Positions 32,673 through 42,222 are shown, numbered from the stretch's first letter. The stretch: 64,000 bases of DNA from Bacillus sp. NTK071 (GCF_017303315.1 NZ_JAFKOI010000001.1:62001-126000); one strand, 5' to 3'. Program-made: numbers and translations. The notes: generated by a model from the sequence alone, not told the origin.

Positions 32673-32930
32673 AAAAAGGCCCATTCATCCCTATTGCTAG
32701 GGACGAATGGACCGTGGTGCCACCCTGCTTATCCAGTTAGACTGGATCACTTATGGTTTCTATCAAAACCGCTAGTGATAACGTGAATGCTCACGCCTTT
32801 ACCTACTGACTGTTCAGCAAAGGGGCTCAAAAGTCCATTCCAATAAGTGCGATACCTGTTTTCACCAACCACAGGCTCTCTACACACCGCAACATATTGT
32901 ACTATTCTTTATCATAGCCGATCTGTATTC
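32673..32930 (-). ncRNA. T-box leader of trpS
   Basis: On the minus strand the conserved T-box AGGGTGGCACCACGG is at about 32726-32712. Upstream stem I segments are seen (AGAGAGCC, GGTGAAAACAGG). The specifier is TGG at 32837-32835 in GGAATGGACTTTTGAG, the tryptophan codon. The terminator stem pairs 32679-32694 with 32698-32713 and is followed by T5. Uncharged tRNA-Trp should favour read-through. Confidence 0.95.
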
Positions 32931-32977
32931 TATATTCGTACTTAGTATAGCTTATTTGAAAGGATGCATGCAAGAAG

Positions 32978-33349
32978 TTAGGTACTTACAATTATAATTG
33001 AAATGACGATAGTAATTACCGTCCAAAATGCACCTGAAATTAACAATGGGTATGTTATGGGATTGTCATAATTTAATTGATAGCTCAATTCACTTTTATC
33101 CTCTTCAATCATTTGATGCTTTGTGCTACTTCTAAAGTACCGCTTAAATGAATAGACAATTCCATCAAAAAAGCCAGTTTGAACAACGTGAAGAGCAGCC
33201 CCGATAAGAAGCATAGCAAGCCCTATCATAAAAAGAAGATCAGTTACAGATTGAAAACCAAGGCCTTCATCAGACGTTATTGAGATAATAATTGATGAAA
33301 CAAGTGTAAGTATTATAAGAAGTGATGACTTTAATGTGAGTGATTTCAT
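32978..33349 (-). CDS. DUF3899-type small membrane protein
   Basis: A 123-residue protein with three or four membrane segments: residues about 7-25, 36-58 and 100-122, with a charged loop (YFRSSTKHQMIEEDKSE) between. It resembles the DUF3899 group of Bacillus membrane proteins, whose function is unknown. The ATG at 33349 is preferred because GGGGG lies about 7 bases upstream; the frame continues to 33361. It lies between the trpS leader and the opp promoter region, transcribed leftward. Confidence 0.75.
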   Translation of the reverse strand: MKSLTLKSSLLIILTLVSSIIISITSDEGLGFQSVTDLLFMIGLAMLLIGAALHVVQTGFFDGIVYSFKRYFRSSTKHQMIEEDKSELSYQLNYDNPITYPLLISGAFWTVITIVISIIIVST

Positions 33350-33451
33350 AAATGCCCCCAATTTTTCTTTCTCTTATTCAGTATAAAAAAAGAACTGAGC
33401 AAGAACAATAGAAACTATGTAATAATACTTAAAAGCATTTACAATTCGTGC

Positions 33452-33466
33452 TTATTTCAGAAAATT
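33452..33466 (+). promoter_or_regulatory. Candidate CodY box upstream of oppA
   Basis: TTATTTCAGAAAATT matches the CodY consensus AATTTTCNGAAAATT at 12 of 15 positions. It lies about 230 bases upstream of the likely oppA -10. Opp operons are CodY targets in some Firmicutes; direct control here is inferred. In AT-rich DNA such a match can be chance. Confidence 0.4.
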
Positions 33467-33687
33467 CGGGGTTATGCATACGATATACAATTGAATATAC
33501 TACATACTTTCAGGTAAGGGGTCTAGATAGATTTTCATACATTTCCTTGTAAAAAATAAAAATTACCCAAAAAACAGAGAATTAATACTAGGACTATATA
33601 ACTATTTTCTGTTATCCAAACGTAATCCTGACGCGGTTTTTGTAAATTTTCGTTAAAAAAGCATATGCAAAATAGTTAGAAAACTTG

Positions 33688-33693
33688 TATAAT
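33688..33693 (+). promoter_or_regulatory. Candidate -10 element of the oppA promoter
   Basis: A perfect TATAAT preceded by a weak -35 region. The 5' leader to oppA would be about 100 bases. Confidence 0.45.
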
Positions 33694-33798
33694 ACGAATT
33701 GTGGCAAAGGAATCAAATGAATTGTTAGATAATTTGATGAATTTTGTTCCACAGACATTAGCTTTTATAGCTACATATTTTAAGGGAGGTCACACAGC

Positions 33799-35490
33799 AT
33801 GAAGAAATCAAGATGGACTCTTGTCCTATCTCTTGTGCTTGTATTGAGCGTATTCCTGTCGGCTTGCGGCGGCGGCTCAAACAACGGGGGGAACAATGGT
33901 GGCGGAGAAGGCGACGGAGACTCTGCTTCTGAACAAGTTATGAATTTATACGCAACTGCTGAAATTCCATCAATGGATACAACGCAGGCTACAGATGCTA
34001 CATCATTTAACGCTATGAACCAGGTTTTCGAAGGTCTTTATCGCCTTGACGAAAACAACGAGCCAACACTAGGTATGGCTGCTGAAGAACCTAAAGAAGA
34101 AGAAAAAGACGGTGAAACTGTCTATACTTTCACAATTCGCGACGATGCGAAATGGTCTGACGGTTCTGCTGTAACTGCAGAAGATTTCATCTATGCTTGG
34201 CATAAAGCACTAGATCCTGAAACAATCTCTCCTTACGCTTCTATGTTTGGTACTGCAGGAATCAAGAACGGTAATGCTATCATTACTGAAGGCGATCCTC
34301 TTTACGGTAAAGTAGAAGAGCTTGGAGCTAAAGCAGTAGACGAGAAGACTTTAGAAATCACTGTTGATACTAAAGTTCCTTACTTTAAGTCACTACTCAC
34401 TTTTGCAACATTCTATCCACAACCAAAAGCATTTGCTGAAGAAAAAGGTAAAGACTTCGCACTTGAAGCAGACACTATGCTTTACAACGGACCATTTGTA
34501 TTCTCAGAATGGAATCACGGTGAAGGCTGGAACTTCAAAAAGAATCCTGAATACTGGGATGCTGAAGTTGTAAACCTTGAAAATATCTCAGTTAAAGTTG
34601 TAAAGGATACTGCTACAAGCGTAAACCTTTATGAGACTGGTAAAGTCGATCGTGCGTTACTTGATGCTGACTTTGTAGACCAGTTTAAGGATGGAGAAGA
34701 TTATTCTACAATTCTTGAGCCAACAATGTTCTTCCTTCGTCTAAACCAAGGAAAGAATGAAGTACTTGCTAATAAAGATATTCGTAAAGCTTTATTCCTG
34801 GCATATGATCGTAAAGGACTTGTTGATGTTCTTCTTAACAACGGATCCATTGCTTCGAAGTATTTCGTTCCAAAAGAATTCGTTAAAGGACCAAATGGCG
34901 ATGACTTCCGTGAAGTTGCTCCAGACGGTTACATGGCTGACCAAGGTGAAGAAGAAGCAAAAGCAGCATGGGAAGCTGGACTCAAAGCTCTTGGAAAAGA
35001 CTCTGTAGAACTTGAGTTCTTAACAACAGATACTGAACTTGCTGACATTATTGCGGAATATGCAAAAGAGCAGTTTGAATCTAAACTTGATGGTCTTACT
35101 CTAACAATCAATAAACAACCTTGGAAGCAATTCCTTGATCTTGAAGATTCAGGTGACTTTGATATTTCAACTGGTGGTTGGGGACCTGACTATCCAGATC
35201 CAATGACATTCCTTTATATGTTTGAAACTGATGGAGCTTACAACCGCATGGGTTACTCAAGCGAAAAGTATGACCAGCTCGTTTCAGACGCTAAGAAAGA
35301 AACAGATCTAGAGAAGCGTTGGGAAATGATGCAACAAGCTGAGAAAGTACTAGTAGAAGATGACATTGCCATCGTTCCTACTTATCAGCGTGGACGTGCA
35401 ATCATTCAAAAGCCATATATTAAGAATTTCTATAATCATACGTTTGGTGCAGATTACTCTTACAAATGGGTTAAGATCGAAGGTAAATAA
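33799..35490 (+). CDS. oppA: Oligopeptide ABC transporter substrate-binding lipoprotein OppA
   Basis: A 563-residue extracellular solute-binding protein of family 5. The signal peptide runs to the lipobox LSAC at residues 20-23; the cysteine is lipidated, and a Gly/Asn linker follows. The SBP_bac_5 domain includes AEDFIYAWHKALDPETISPY, MLYNGPFVFSEW and a C-terminal GRAIIQKPYIKNFY segment. It binds oligopeptides outside the membrane and delivers them to OppBC. AAGGGAGG precedes the ATG. A terminator at 35505-35541 separates it from oppB, which would give more OppA than permease. Confidence 0.96.
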   Translation: MKKSRWTLVLSLVLVLSVFLSACGGGSNNGGNNGGGEGDGDSASEQVMNLYATAEIPSMDTTQATDATSFNAMNQVFEGLYRLDENNEPTLGMAAEEPKEEEKDGETVYTFTIRDDAKWSDGSAVTAEDFIYAWHKALDPETISPYASMFGTAGIKNGNAIITEGDPLYGKVEELGAKAVDEKTLEITVDTKVPYFKSLLTFATFYPQPKAFAEEKGKDFALEADTMLYNGPFVFSEWNHGEGWNFKKNPEYWDAEVVNLENISVKVVKDTATSVNLYETGKVDRALLDADFVDQFKDGEDYSTILEPTMFFLRLNQGKNEVLANKDIRKALFLAYDRKGLVDVLLNNGSIASKYFVPKEFVKGPNGDDFREVAPDGYMADQGEEEAKAAWEAGLKALGKDSVELEFLTTDTELADIIAEYAKEQFESKLDGLTLTINKQPWKQFLDLEDSGDFDISTGGWGPDYPDPMTFLYMFETDGAYNRMGYSSEKYDQLVSDAKKETDLEKRWEMMQQAEKVLVEDDIAIVPTYQRGRAIIQKPYIKNFYNHTFGADYSYKWVKIEGK

Positions 35491-35504
35491 TTTCAGTTTT
35501 TCAG

Positions 35505-35541
35505 GAGAGTATATGTCATCCTGACATATACTCTCTTTTTT
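35505..35541 (+). terminator. Intercistronic terminator between oppA and oppB
   Basis: A perfect 14-bp stem (GAGAGTATATGTCA / TGACATATACTCTC) with a TCC loop and a six-T tail. Being inside the opp operon, it should partly end transcription after oppA. Confidence 0.85.
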
Positions 35542-35601
35542 ACCTGTAATAAGAAATATGTCGAAATAAATACTAGAACATCAAATAGACAGAAAAATTT
35601 C

Positions 35602-35630
35602 TAGTGATAATTCATAATTCGACTTATAAT
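35602..35630 (+). promoter_or_regulatory. Candidate internal promoter before oppB
   Basis: A perfect TATAAT (35625-35630) lies downstream of the oppA terminator and 36 bases before oppB; the -35 region (TAGTGA) is weak. It could give oppBCDF its own transcript. Confidence 0.35.
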
Positions 35631-35665
35631 GAATAAGCAGGTATCTATTGAGGAGGTTGGTTGTA

Positions 35666-36595
35666 GTGGGACGTTATATTGGCGGAAGAGTAGTATCAAT
35701 GGTTATTACCTTCCTAATTATTGCTTCGCTAACATTTTTTCTTATGAAGCTTCTCCCTGGTACTCCATTTAATAACCAGGAAAAGCTAACAGATACACAA
35801 ATTGTGCAATTAAATGAAAAGTATGGTTTAAATGATCCAGCTGCTGTTCAGTACTTCAACTATATGAAGAACTTGTTCGTTGGTGATCTTGGGGTATCCT
35901 TCCAGCAGGATGGTCGTGAAGTATCAACGATTATTGGTGAACGTATTGGACCGTCAGCATATTTAGGTATACAGTCTTTAGTCGTAGGTACGATTATTGG
36001 ATTATTCCTTGGAATTATTGCAGCTTTAAGACACAATTCATTCCTTGATTACGGTACAATGGTTATCGCCGTACTTGGTATTTCAATTCCAAACTTTGTT
36101 ATCGCTGGCTTAATGCAATACTGGCTTGGTGTTAAGTGGGAGCTGCTTCCAGTTGCATACTGGGATGGTTTCGCTTATACGATCATGCCGACCATTGCAA
36201 TTGCTTCGATTGTTGTAGCTACCATTGCTCGTTTTATGAGAACGGAAATGCTAGAAGTTCTTGGACAGGACTATATTACAACAGCGAAAGCGAAAGGCTT
36301 AAGTAGCACAGCGGTTGTTATTAGACATACAATCCGTAATGCTTCTATACCTATCATTACTATTATGGGACCACTGGTTGTAGGTCTAATGACAGGTACT
36401 CTTGTAATTGAAAAGATTTTCGTTATTCCAGGACTTGGTGAGAAATTTGTTAGTTCAATTATGACGAACGATTTCCCAATTATTATGGGTACAACGCTTT
36501 TCTATAGTTTTTTGTTTATTTTAGTAATCCTTTTAGTAGATATTATGTATGGTATTGTTGATCCTCGAATTCGTTTAGCGGGAGGTAGTGAGTAA
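35666..36595 (+). CDS. oppB: Oligopeptide ABC transporter permease OppB
   Basis: A 309-residue permease with six membrane segments. The N-terminus GRYIGGRVVSMVITFL and the cytoplasmic EAA loop (EVLGQDYITTAKAKGL) that docks onto OppD/OppF are typical. AGGAGG is 9 bases before the GTG at 35666; the frame goes back to 35648 without a suitable site. It pairs with OppC, whose gene overlaps by one base (TAATG). Confidence 0.95.
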   Translation: MGRYIGGRVVSMVITFLIIASLTFFLMKLLPGTPFNNQEKLTDTQIVQLNEKYGLNDPAAVQYFNYMKNLFVGDLGVSFQQDGREVSTIIGERIGPSAYLGIQSLVVGTIIGLFLGIIAALRHNSFLDYGTMVIAVLGISIPNFVIAGLMQYWLGVKWELLPVAYWDGFAYTIMPTIAIASIVVATIARFMRTEMLEVLGQDYITTAKAKGLSSTAVVIRHTIRNASIPIITIMGPLVVGLMTGTLVIEKIFVIPGLGEKFVSSIMTNDFPIIMGTTLFYSFLFILVILLVDIMYGIVDPRIRLAGGSE

Positions 36596-37623
36596 TGAGT
36601 ATGAAACAAGAGAAACTAGATGAACTTTCAGATCACCTGTTTCAACCCGCTAATACCGATGGTTTAGAGAATGAACAGATTGCCGGTGAAAGTACCGGAT
36701 TCTGGAAGGATGCATGGAGACGATTAAAGAAAAATCCAGGTGCAATAACAGGCTTGGTAATTATTCTAATAATCATTTTAATGTCAATTATCGGCCCGGG
36801 AATGAATGATTATACTTATTCTGATCAGGACCTATCAAGGGCAAAGCTACCTGCTAAGGTACCTGTACTTGAGAACATTGATTTCCTAGGGGTAAACGGT
36901 GTTGACATTCGAGGAACAGATCAATATGAAGCCAAAGGTATGGAAGGCGAATATTTCTGGTTTGGTACAGACGGATTCGGCCGAGACCAATGGACTCGTG
37001 TGTGGCAGGGTACACGTATTTCTCTTTTCATCGCAGCAGCAGCTGCATTCATCGACTTTGTAATCGGTGTAGCTTATGGCGGAATTTCTGCCTATTATGG
37101 CGGACGTGTTGATAATATCTTACAACGGATTATTGAGGTGTTAATTGGAATACCTAACTTAATCCTCATCATTCTCTTTATTCTAATCTTTGAACCTGGG
37201 ATATTCTCGATCATCCTAGCCCTTTCGGTTACAGGTTGGGTTGGAATGTCGCGTATAGTACGTGGACAAGTATTAAAACTTAAAACACAGGAATTTGTAC
37301 TAGCATCTCGTACGCTTGGTGCTACTAGTGGTCGAGTTATTGGAAAACACTTAATTCCAAACGTACTTGGTCAAATCATTATCACCACAATGTTTACTAT
37401 TCCAAATGCAATCTTCTTTGAAGCATTTCTAAGCTTTATCGGGCTAGGTATCCGCCCACCTGAAGCATCACTTGGTTCGATTATTAACGATGGCTTTGCA
37501 AGCTTACAAATCTATCCGCATCTAGTGTTATGGCCTTCAATCATCATTTCACTTATTATGATTGCATTTAACCTGCTCGGTGACGGACTTCGAGACGCAT
37601 TTGATCCAAAGCTACGTAAATAG
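36595..37623 (+). CDS. oppC: Oligopeptide ABC transporter permease OppC
   Basis: A 342-residue permease. A cytoplasmic N-terminal tail of about 45 residues is followed by a membrane segment, a large external loop with FGTDGFGRDQWTRVWQGTR, and the remaining five segments. The EAA loop is QEFVLASRTLGATSGRVI. It forms the membrane channel together with OppB. GGAGG lies 9 bases before the ATG, which overlaps the oppB stop. oppD follows after 12 bases. Confidence 0.95.
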   Translation: MSMKQEKLDELSDHLFQPANTDGLENEQIAGESTGFWKDAWRRLKKNPGAITGLVIILIIILMSIIGPGMNDYTYSDQDLSRAKLPAKVPVLENIDFLGVNGVDIRGTDQYEAKGMEGEYFWFGTDGFGRDQWTRVWQGTRISLFIAAAAAFIDFVIGVAYGGISAYYGGRVDNILQRIIEVLIGIPNLILIILFILIFEPGIFSIILALSVTGWVGMSRIVRGQVLKLKTQEFVLASRTLGATSGRVIGKHLIPNVLGQIIITTMFTIPNAIFFEAFLSFIGLGIRPPEASLGSIINDGFASLQIYPHLVLWPSIIISLIMIAFNLLGDGLRDAFDPKLRK

Positions 37624-37635
37624 GGGGGAATTGTA

Positions 37636-38709
37636 ATGGAAAAGATTCTAGAAGTGAACGATTTGCACGTCTCCTTTGATACGTTTGCTGGAGAAGTCAA
37701 AGCAGTTCGCGGAGTAAACTTCCATTTAAATAAAGGTGAAACATTAGCAATTGTAGGAGAGTCGGGGTCAGGTAAATCCGTAACGTCTAAAGCCGTTATG
37801 GGCTTGATTCCAAATCCTCCTGGACGCATTAAGCAAGGTGAAATTAAGTTTGGCGATCGTGATCTTGCTCAATTGCCTGAAAAGGAAATGCAAAAAATTC
37901 GTGGTTCAGAAATCTCAATGATCTTCCAAGATCCGATGACATCTCTTAACCCGACGATGACAATTGGGAAGCAAATCATGGAAGGTCTAATCAAGCACCA
38001 GAACATGAATAAGTCAGAAGCGAAAGAACGGGCTATCGAACTATTAAAATTAGTTGGGATCCCGAATGCTGAAGGAAGAGTGAGTGAGTATCCTCACCAA
38101 TTCTCAGGTGGTATGAGACAGCGTGTTGTTATCGCGATTGCACTTGCATGTAATCCGCGTGTACTCATTGCTGATGAACCAACAACAGCACTTGATGTAA
38201 CAATCCAAGCTCAAATTCTTGAACTGTTAAATGATCTACAGGAAAAAATGGGAACGTCGATTATCTTCATTACACACGATCTCGGGGTTGTAGCAAATAT
38301 TGCTGATCGAGTTGCAGTAATGTACGCAGGTAAAATCGTAGAAACAGGAACTGTTGATGAAATTTTCTATAACCCACAACATCCTTACACATGGGGACTA
38401 CTCGGATCAATGCCAAGCCTTGATTCAACAGATGAAGAGCTAATTGCTATTCCTGGGTCCCCTCCTGATCTACTTGATCCACCTAAAGGTGATGCGTTCG
38501 CACCGCGTAATCCATATGCAATGCAGATTGATACAGAAATGGAACCTCCGCTATTTAAGGTTTCAGAAACCCATTATGCAGCAACATGGCTCTTGCATGA
38601 GAAAGCGCCTAAGGTAGAACCACCTGCAGCGATTAAGAAACGAATGCAAGAAGGAATGGCTCCGGATGAGCCAATTATTGGCGCGAAAGATGGTGGTAAA
38701 CATGTCTAA
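37636..38709 (+). CDS. oppD: Oligopeptide ABC transporter ATPase OppD
   Basis: A 357-residue ATPase with Walker [10 protein letters not shown], signature [14 protein letters not shown], Walker [14 protein letters not shown], and the switch histidine in [11 protein letters not shown]. The C-terminal oligo_HPY domain ([17 protein letters not shown]) is characteristic of peptide and nickel importers; the FAPRNP motif follows, and only part of the family's usual cysteine cluster is apparent. It powers OppBC with OppF. Its last 8 bases overlap oppF. Confidence 0.96.
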   Translation: MEKILEVNDLHVSFDTFAGEVKAVRGVNFHLNKGETLAIVGESGSGKSVTSKAVMGLIPNPPGRIKQGEIKFGDRDLAQLPEKEMQKIRGSEISMIFQDPMTSLNPTMTIGKQIMEGLIKHQNMNKSEAKERAIELLKLVGIPNAEGRVSEYPHQFSGGMRQRVVIAIALACNPRVLIADEPTTALDVTIQAQILELLNDLQEKMGTSIIFITHDLGVVANIADRVAVMYAGKIVETGTVDEIFYNPQHPYTWGLLGSMPSLDSTDEELIAIPGSPPDLLDPPKGDAFAPRNPYAMQIDTEMEPPLFKVSETHYAATWLLHEKAPKVEPPAAIKKRMQEGMAPDEPIIGAKDGGKHV

Positions 38710-39634
38710 TCAAGAAAAACTTCTTGAAATTAAAAACCTAAAACAGCATTTCAAGGTTGGTAAAGGAACTGTGAAAGCTGTTGATGGATTAACGTTTGAT
38801 ATTTATAAAGGTGAAACATTTGGACTAGTTGGAGAGTCTGGTTGTGGGAAATCGACAACTGGCCGTACCATTATTCGTCTATACAATGCGACAGACGGAG
38901 AAGTTATTTTTAACGGGGAAGATGTTCATGGTAAGAAATCTGCTAAAGAATTGAAGAAATTCAATCGTAAAATGCAGATGATCTTCCAAGATCCATACGC
39001 TTCACTTAATCCTCGTATGACGGTTTCTGATATTATCGCTGAAGGTATTGATATCCATGGTCTTGCTACCTCTAAGAAAGCACGTATGGACAAAGTTCAC
39101 GAGCTTCTTGAAACGGTTGGTCTGAACAAAGAGCATGCGAATCGTTACCCACACGAATTCAGTGGTGGACAACGACAGCGTATTGGAATTGCTCGTGCTC
39201 TTGCAGTAGATCCAGAGTTCATCATTGCCGATGAGCCAATCTCTGCACTTGATGTTTCGATTCAGGCTCAAGTTGTTAATCTGATGAAGAAGCTTCAACG
39301 TGAAAAGGGATTAACTTATCTATTTATTGCGCATGATCTATCAATGGTTAAATACATTAGTGACCGAATCGGTGTTATGTATCGTGGTGAAATTGTTGAG
39401 CTTGCAGAAAGTGAAGAGTTGTACCGCAATCCTCTTCATCCATATACACAGTCATTGCTTTCAGCTATTCCACTTCCCGATCCTGAATATGAGCGTTCTA
39501 GAAAACGTAAAATCTATGATCCTGAGAAACACCTTGCTGAAAACGGTGAAAAGCGCGTTCTTCGTGAGGTAACGGAAGGTCATTGGATTGCATGTACAGA
39601 AGAAGAGTACAATAAGTTTAAGGTTACTGTTTAA
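38702..39634 (+). CDS. oppF: Oligopeptide ABC transporter ATPase OppF
   Basis: A 310-residue ATPase with Walker A GESGCGKST, signature FSGGQRQRIGIARA, Walker B FIIADEPISALDV, switch histidine in LFIAHDLSMV, and a C-terminal oligo_HPY domain (HPYTQSLLSAIPLPDPE). It forms a heterodimer with OppD. The frame runs back to 38666, but the start at 38702 ([10 protein letters not shown]) is placed at the oppD stop and gives the family length. The local ribosome binding site is weak, so coupling to oppD is likely. A strong terminator follows. Confidence 0.95.
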   Translation: MSNQEKLLEIKNLKQHFKVGKGTVKAVDGLTFDIYKGETFGLVGESGCGKSTTGRTIIRLYNATDGEVIFNGEDVHGKKSAKELKKFNRKMQMIFQDPYASLNPRMTVSDIIAEGIDIHGLATSKKARMDKVHELLETVGLNKEHANRYPHEFSGGQRQRIGIARALAVDPEFIIADEPISALDVSIQAQVVNLMKKLQREKGLTYLFIAHDLSMVKYISDRIGVMYRGEIVELAESEELYRNPLHPYTQSLLSAIPLPDPEYERSRKRKIYDPEKHLAENGEKRVLREVTEGHWIACTEEEYNKFKVTV

Positions 39635-39639
39635 TTTGC

Positions 39640-39677
39640 AAAAAGCCACATTTCATTTGAAATGTGGCCTTTTTTTA
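39640..39677. terminator. Terminator after oppF
   Basis: A stem of GCCACATTTC with GAAATGTGGC around ATTT, flanked by A5 and T8. The left-going small gene ending at 39675 can share it. Confidence 0.9.
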
Positions 39678-39851
39678 TTTTTGATCTTTATTTTTAAATT
39701 TAATAAACAAAAACGGTATGTAAAGGATGATGGCTAAGAGGAGAATAACTTTCACATAAAGGGATAAGTCTACTGGCAGCGAATAGTCTATTAAAACGAG
39801 TACGCCGAGGACTATTGTTATTACGAATAAACCGACTTTTAATTTAGTCAT
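39675..39851 (-). CDS. Small membrane protein, 58 residues
   Basis: The product begins MTKLKVGLFVITIVLGVLVL. It has two membrane segments (residues about 5-22 and 30-50) and a basic tail (KFKNKDQK). AAGGAG lies 6 bases before the ATG, and its end shares the oppF terminator. I recognise no family. It is divergent from the small gene at 39892. Confidence 0.65.
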   Translation of the reverse strand: MTKLKVGLFVITIVLGVLVLIDYSLPVDLSLYVKVILLLAIILYIPFLFIKFKNKDQK

Positions 39852-39891
39852 TTTTTGCTCCTTAATTAGAATGATCAGAAGGGGGAATACG

Positions 39892-40281
39892 ATGATTTTT
39901 TACGTATATAATCCTGAATTTGATAAAGAAGTATTTCAATCCTTACGATTGGAAAAGTACTATGATATTATTTTTCCTTCTGCTGATTCAATTGTCTATT
40001 TATTTGAAGAAAAAGAGGAAACGATTGGCTATATGTGGATGGAAGTAAAAGGGGAGTATGTTACGTTAATTGATTTCTTATTCAAGGGGTCTGAGGATAA
40101 AAAAAGGTTACTGTATGATTTTATAGTGAAGCTTGCAAAGAATCAATCCAAACCACTTCTGCTGATGAAGATCCCTATAAACATGCATGAACAAGTGATG
40201 AAGAAATGGGATGGGAAGATAAGGGAAAGGGATGGAAAGGATATACTTATTGAGATCCCTTTCCTGAAAGACAGAGTCTAG
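39892..40281 (+). CDS. Hypothetical protein, possible GNAT-fold
   Basis: A 129-residue soluble protein starting MIFYVYNPEFDKEVFQSL. Its alternation of strands and helices, with EETIGYMWMEVKGEYVTLIDF in the middle, recalls a GNAT acetyltransferase core. The acetyl-CoA P-loop (Q/RxxGxG/A) is not present, so I leave the function open. AAGGGGG precedes the ATG at 39892; the frame goes back to 39871 without a better site. It is convergent with the HD gene only 3 bases away. Confidence 0.65.
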   Translation: MIFYVYNPEFDKEVFQSLRLEKYYDIIFPSADSIVYLFEEKEETIGYMWMEVKGEYVTLIDFLFKGSEDKKRLLYDFIVKLAKNQSKPLLLMKIPINMHEQVMKKWDGKIRERDGKDILIEIPFLKDRV

Positions 40282-40283
40282 TA

Positions 40284-40820
40284 TCATACACTCTTCTGCC
40301 ATTCTTCCTGTGTAGATAAGCTACGCTCGACTAACTGATCCAAAACTGATAGTTCTGATACTGCTTCTTGCTCTGATATGACCTTGTAATGATGTTTGCC
40401 ACCAGGCTCTTCGTCAGCTTCATCCGCCATTGCTACAACTTCCTGAAGGGCACTACGATTAACTGTTCCCAAGAAATAAGAGTCCGTATGAAAAAGAATG
40501 GCAACGGCAATCTCTTTAGCAGAGACTGGATCTTCTCCTAGTCGTATAAGCATTTTGTGAGCACGCTCAGCCCCTTTAATCGCATGGATATCATTTTGTT
40601 TATATAAGTTATAATCCCACTTGCCATTTCGATACCAGGTGTAGTGACCAATATCGTGAAGCAATGCTGCCTTTGTTGCGAGATCAGGATTTACTGAGTT
40701 ATCAATGGCATAGTAGTAAGCATGTCTTGCGACCGTAATCGCATGAGCCAGTCCAGCCCGTTTCAAATATTTACGTGCGAATGGTAGTTGGTAGATATCT
40801 GTTAATGTTACATGTCTCAT
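40284..40820 (-). CDS. HD-domain phosphohydrolase
   Basis: A 178-residue HD-superfamily protein. The metal ligands are seen as a histidine in VARHAYYYA, the HD pair in ALLHDIGHYTWY, a histidine in AVAILFHTDS, and an aspartate in VAMADEADEE. Such proteins hydrolyse nucleotides or other phosphoesters; the substrate is unknown. AAGGAGG is about 9 bases before the ATG. It stands alone, leftward. Confidence 0.87.
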   Translation of the reverse strand: MRHVTLTDIYQLPFARKYLKRAGLAHAITVARHAYYYAIDNSVNPDLATKAALLHDIGHYTWYRNGKWDYNLYKQNDIHAIKGAERAHKMLIRLGEDPVSAKEIAVAILFHTDSYFLGTVNRSALQEVVAMADEADEEPGGKHHYKVISEQEAVSELSVLDQLVERSLSTQEEWQKSV

Positions 40821-40999
40821 GGTTTACGTCCTCCTTACTAACTGAAAATTGTTTTTCTAGAAATCATACCATGAGATCACAAATTAATCAATTCAAGAAG
40901 TTCACGAAAAAGACTTATTGAATTTTACTGGAAGTTCTTTCAAAGACTGCCTATTCATCTTATAATAGAGGAGGCAAACTAATAAAGGAGAGAGAAGCT

Positions 41000-42211
41000 G
41001 TGCGTATTTTTAATATTGGATTAAAGAGTGTAATCGCCACGGTAATGCTATTTTCTGTGTTCGGACAACCTGCACTGGCAGAAAGTGAGTCATTATCAGC
41101 GGCAAATCTTAAGGGTGTAGAAACTGCGAATAAAGAACTAACACTTCCTGACCGTCTACCGAGGTTCGTTTATGATTCTGGACTTGATTTTGAATACCCA
41201 GACGCAGTAAGAGGAATTTATGTAACGGGAAACTCAGCTGGTGGTAGTAGATTTAGCAAGCTTACAGACTTCCTTGATTCAACTGAGCTGAATGCAATGG
41301 TCATTGATTTTAAAGATGATTTTGGTAATCTTACATACGAACCAAAAAAAGATTCCCCTTTAGCAGAATATGAGATTGGCAAACCCTATATGAAAGACCC
41401 TCGTAAGGTCTTAGAAGAGCTTGAGAAGCATGAAATTTACCCAATTGCTAGAGTAGTAGTGTTTAAAGACACAGTTCTTGCAGAGGCGAGACCAGAGCTT
41501 TCTTATAAAGAAGGTGGGTCAATATGGAAGAACGGACGTGGAGAAGCTTTCGTTAATCCATTCAAAGAAGAAGTTTGGGATTATAATGTTCAAATCGCAA
41601 TTGAAGCTGCAAAAATGGGCTTTAAAGAAATTCAATTTGATTATGTGCGATTCCCTGAAGGATTCGAAACACGAGAAGACACATTAGAATACACGATGGG
41701 CAAGTATAAGGATATGGATATGGATAATGTACAAAAACGTGTACAAGCTGTTACAGATTTTGTTGCATACGCAAATTCAAAGCTTGAGCAATATGATGTT
41801 GACGTTTCTGTAGATATTTTTGGATATTCGGCAACAATTCCTGAAGCACCAGGTATCGGACAAAACTTCTCCAAAATCTCGAGTAATGTCGATGTAATCT
41901 CATCTATGATCTACCCGAGTCACTGGGGATCGTATTTTGGTATTTCGAAGCCGGATTTAGAGCCTTATAACTTGGTGAACGAATACGCTAAAGTTGAGAA
42001 TAAAGTATTAGGTGACCTTAAAGATGCTCCTACAAGCAGACCTTGGATTCAGGACTTTACAGCAAGTTACCTTGGTAGTGGGAACTATTTGAACTATGGA
42101 AAAGCTGAAGTTGAGGCGCAAATTAAAGCTTTGAACGATAATGGCATTGAGGAATTCCTACTATGGGATGCAAGTAATAGTTACACGAAGAACGTTGATT
42201 ACACTCCTTAA
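41000..42211 (+). CDS. Secreted putative glycoside hydrolase (DUF4015)
   Basis: A 403-residue exported protein. A signal peptide with a cleavable end (GQPALAES) covers roughly residues 1-28. The rest is a TIM-barrel domain of the DUF4015/GHL10-like type: AVRGIYVTGNSAGG, MVIDFKDDFGNLTYE, GFKEIQFDYVRFPEGF with a probable acidic active site, VSVDIFGYSA, and SMIYPSHWG. It probably acts on the cell wall or an exopolysaccharide; the substrate is not known. AAAGGAG is before the GTG start, and a terminator follows. Confidence 0.87.
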   Translation: MRIFNIGLKSVIATVMLFSVFGQPALAESESLSAANLKGVETANKELTLPDRLPRFVYDSGLDFEYPDAVRGIYVTGNSAGGSRFSKLTDFLDSTELNAMVIDFKDDFGNLTYEPKKDSPLAEYEIGKPYMKDPRKVLEELEKHEIYPIARVVVFKDTVLAEARPELSYKEGGSIWKNGRGEAFVNPFKEEVWDYNVQIAIEAAKMGFKEIQFDYVRFPEGFETREDTLEYTMGKYKDMDMDNVQKRVQAVTDFVAYANSKLEQYDVDVSVDIFGYSATIPEAPGIGQNFSKISSNVDVISSMIYPSHWGSYFGISKPDLEPYNLVNEYAKVENKVLGDLKDAPTSRPWIQDFTASYLGSGNYLNYGKAEVEAQIKALNDNGIEEFLLWDASNSYTKNVDYTP

Positions 42212-42222
42212 TAGTACGAGTA

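Larger units (their letters stand above)
33350..33798. other. Upstream region of oppA
   Basis: About 450 AT-rich bases without a credible gene. It holds the oppA promoter near 33688 and two sequences resembling CodY boxes (33452-33466 and a weaker one at 33645-33659), consistent with nutritional control of the peptide permease. No riboswitch or repeat was recognised. Confidence 0.5.
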
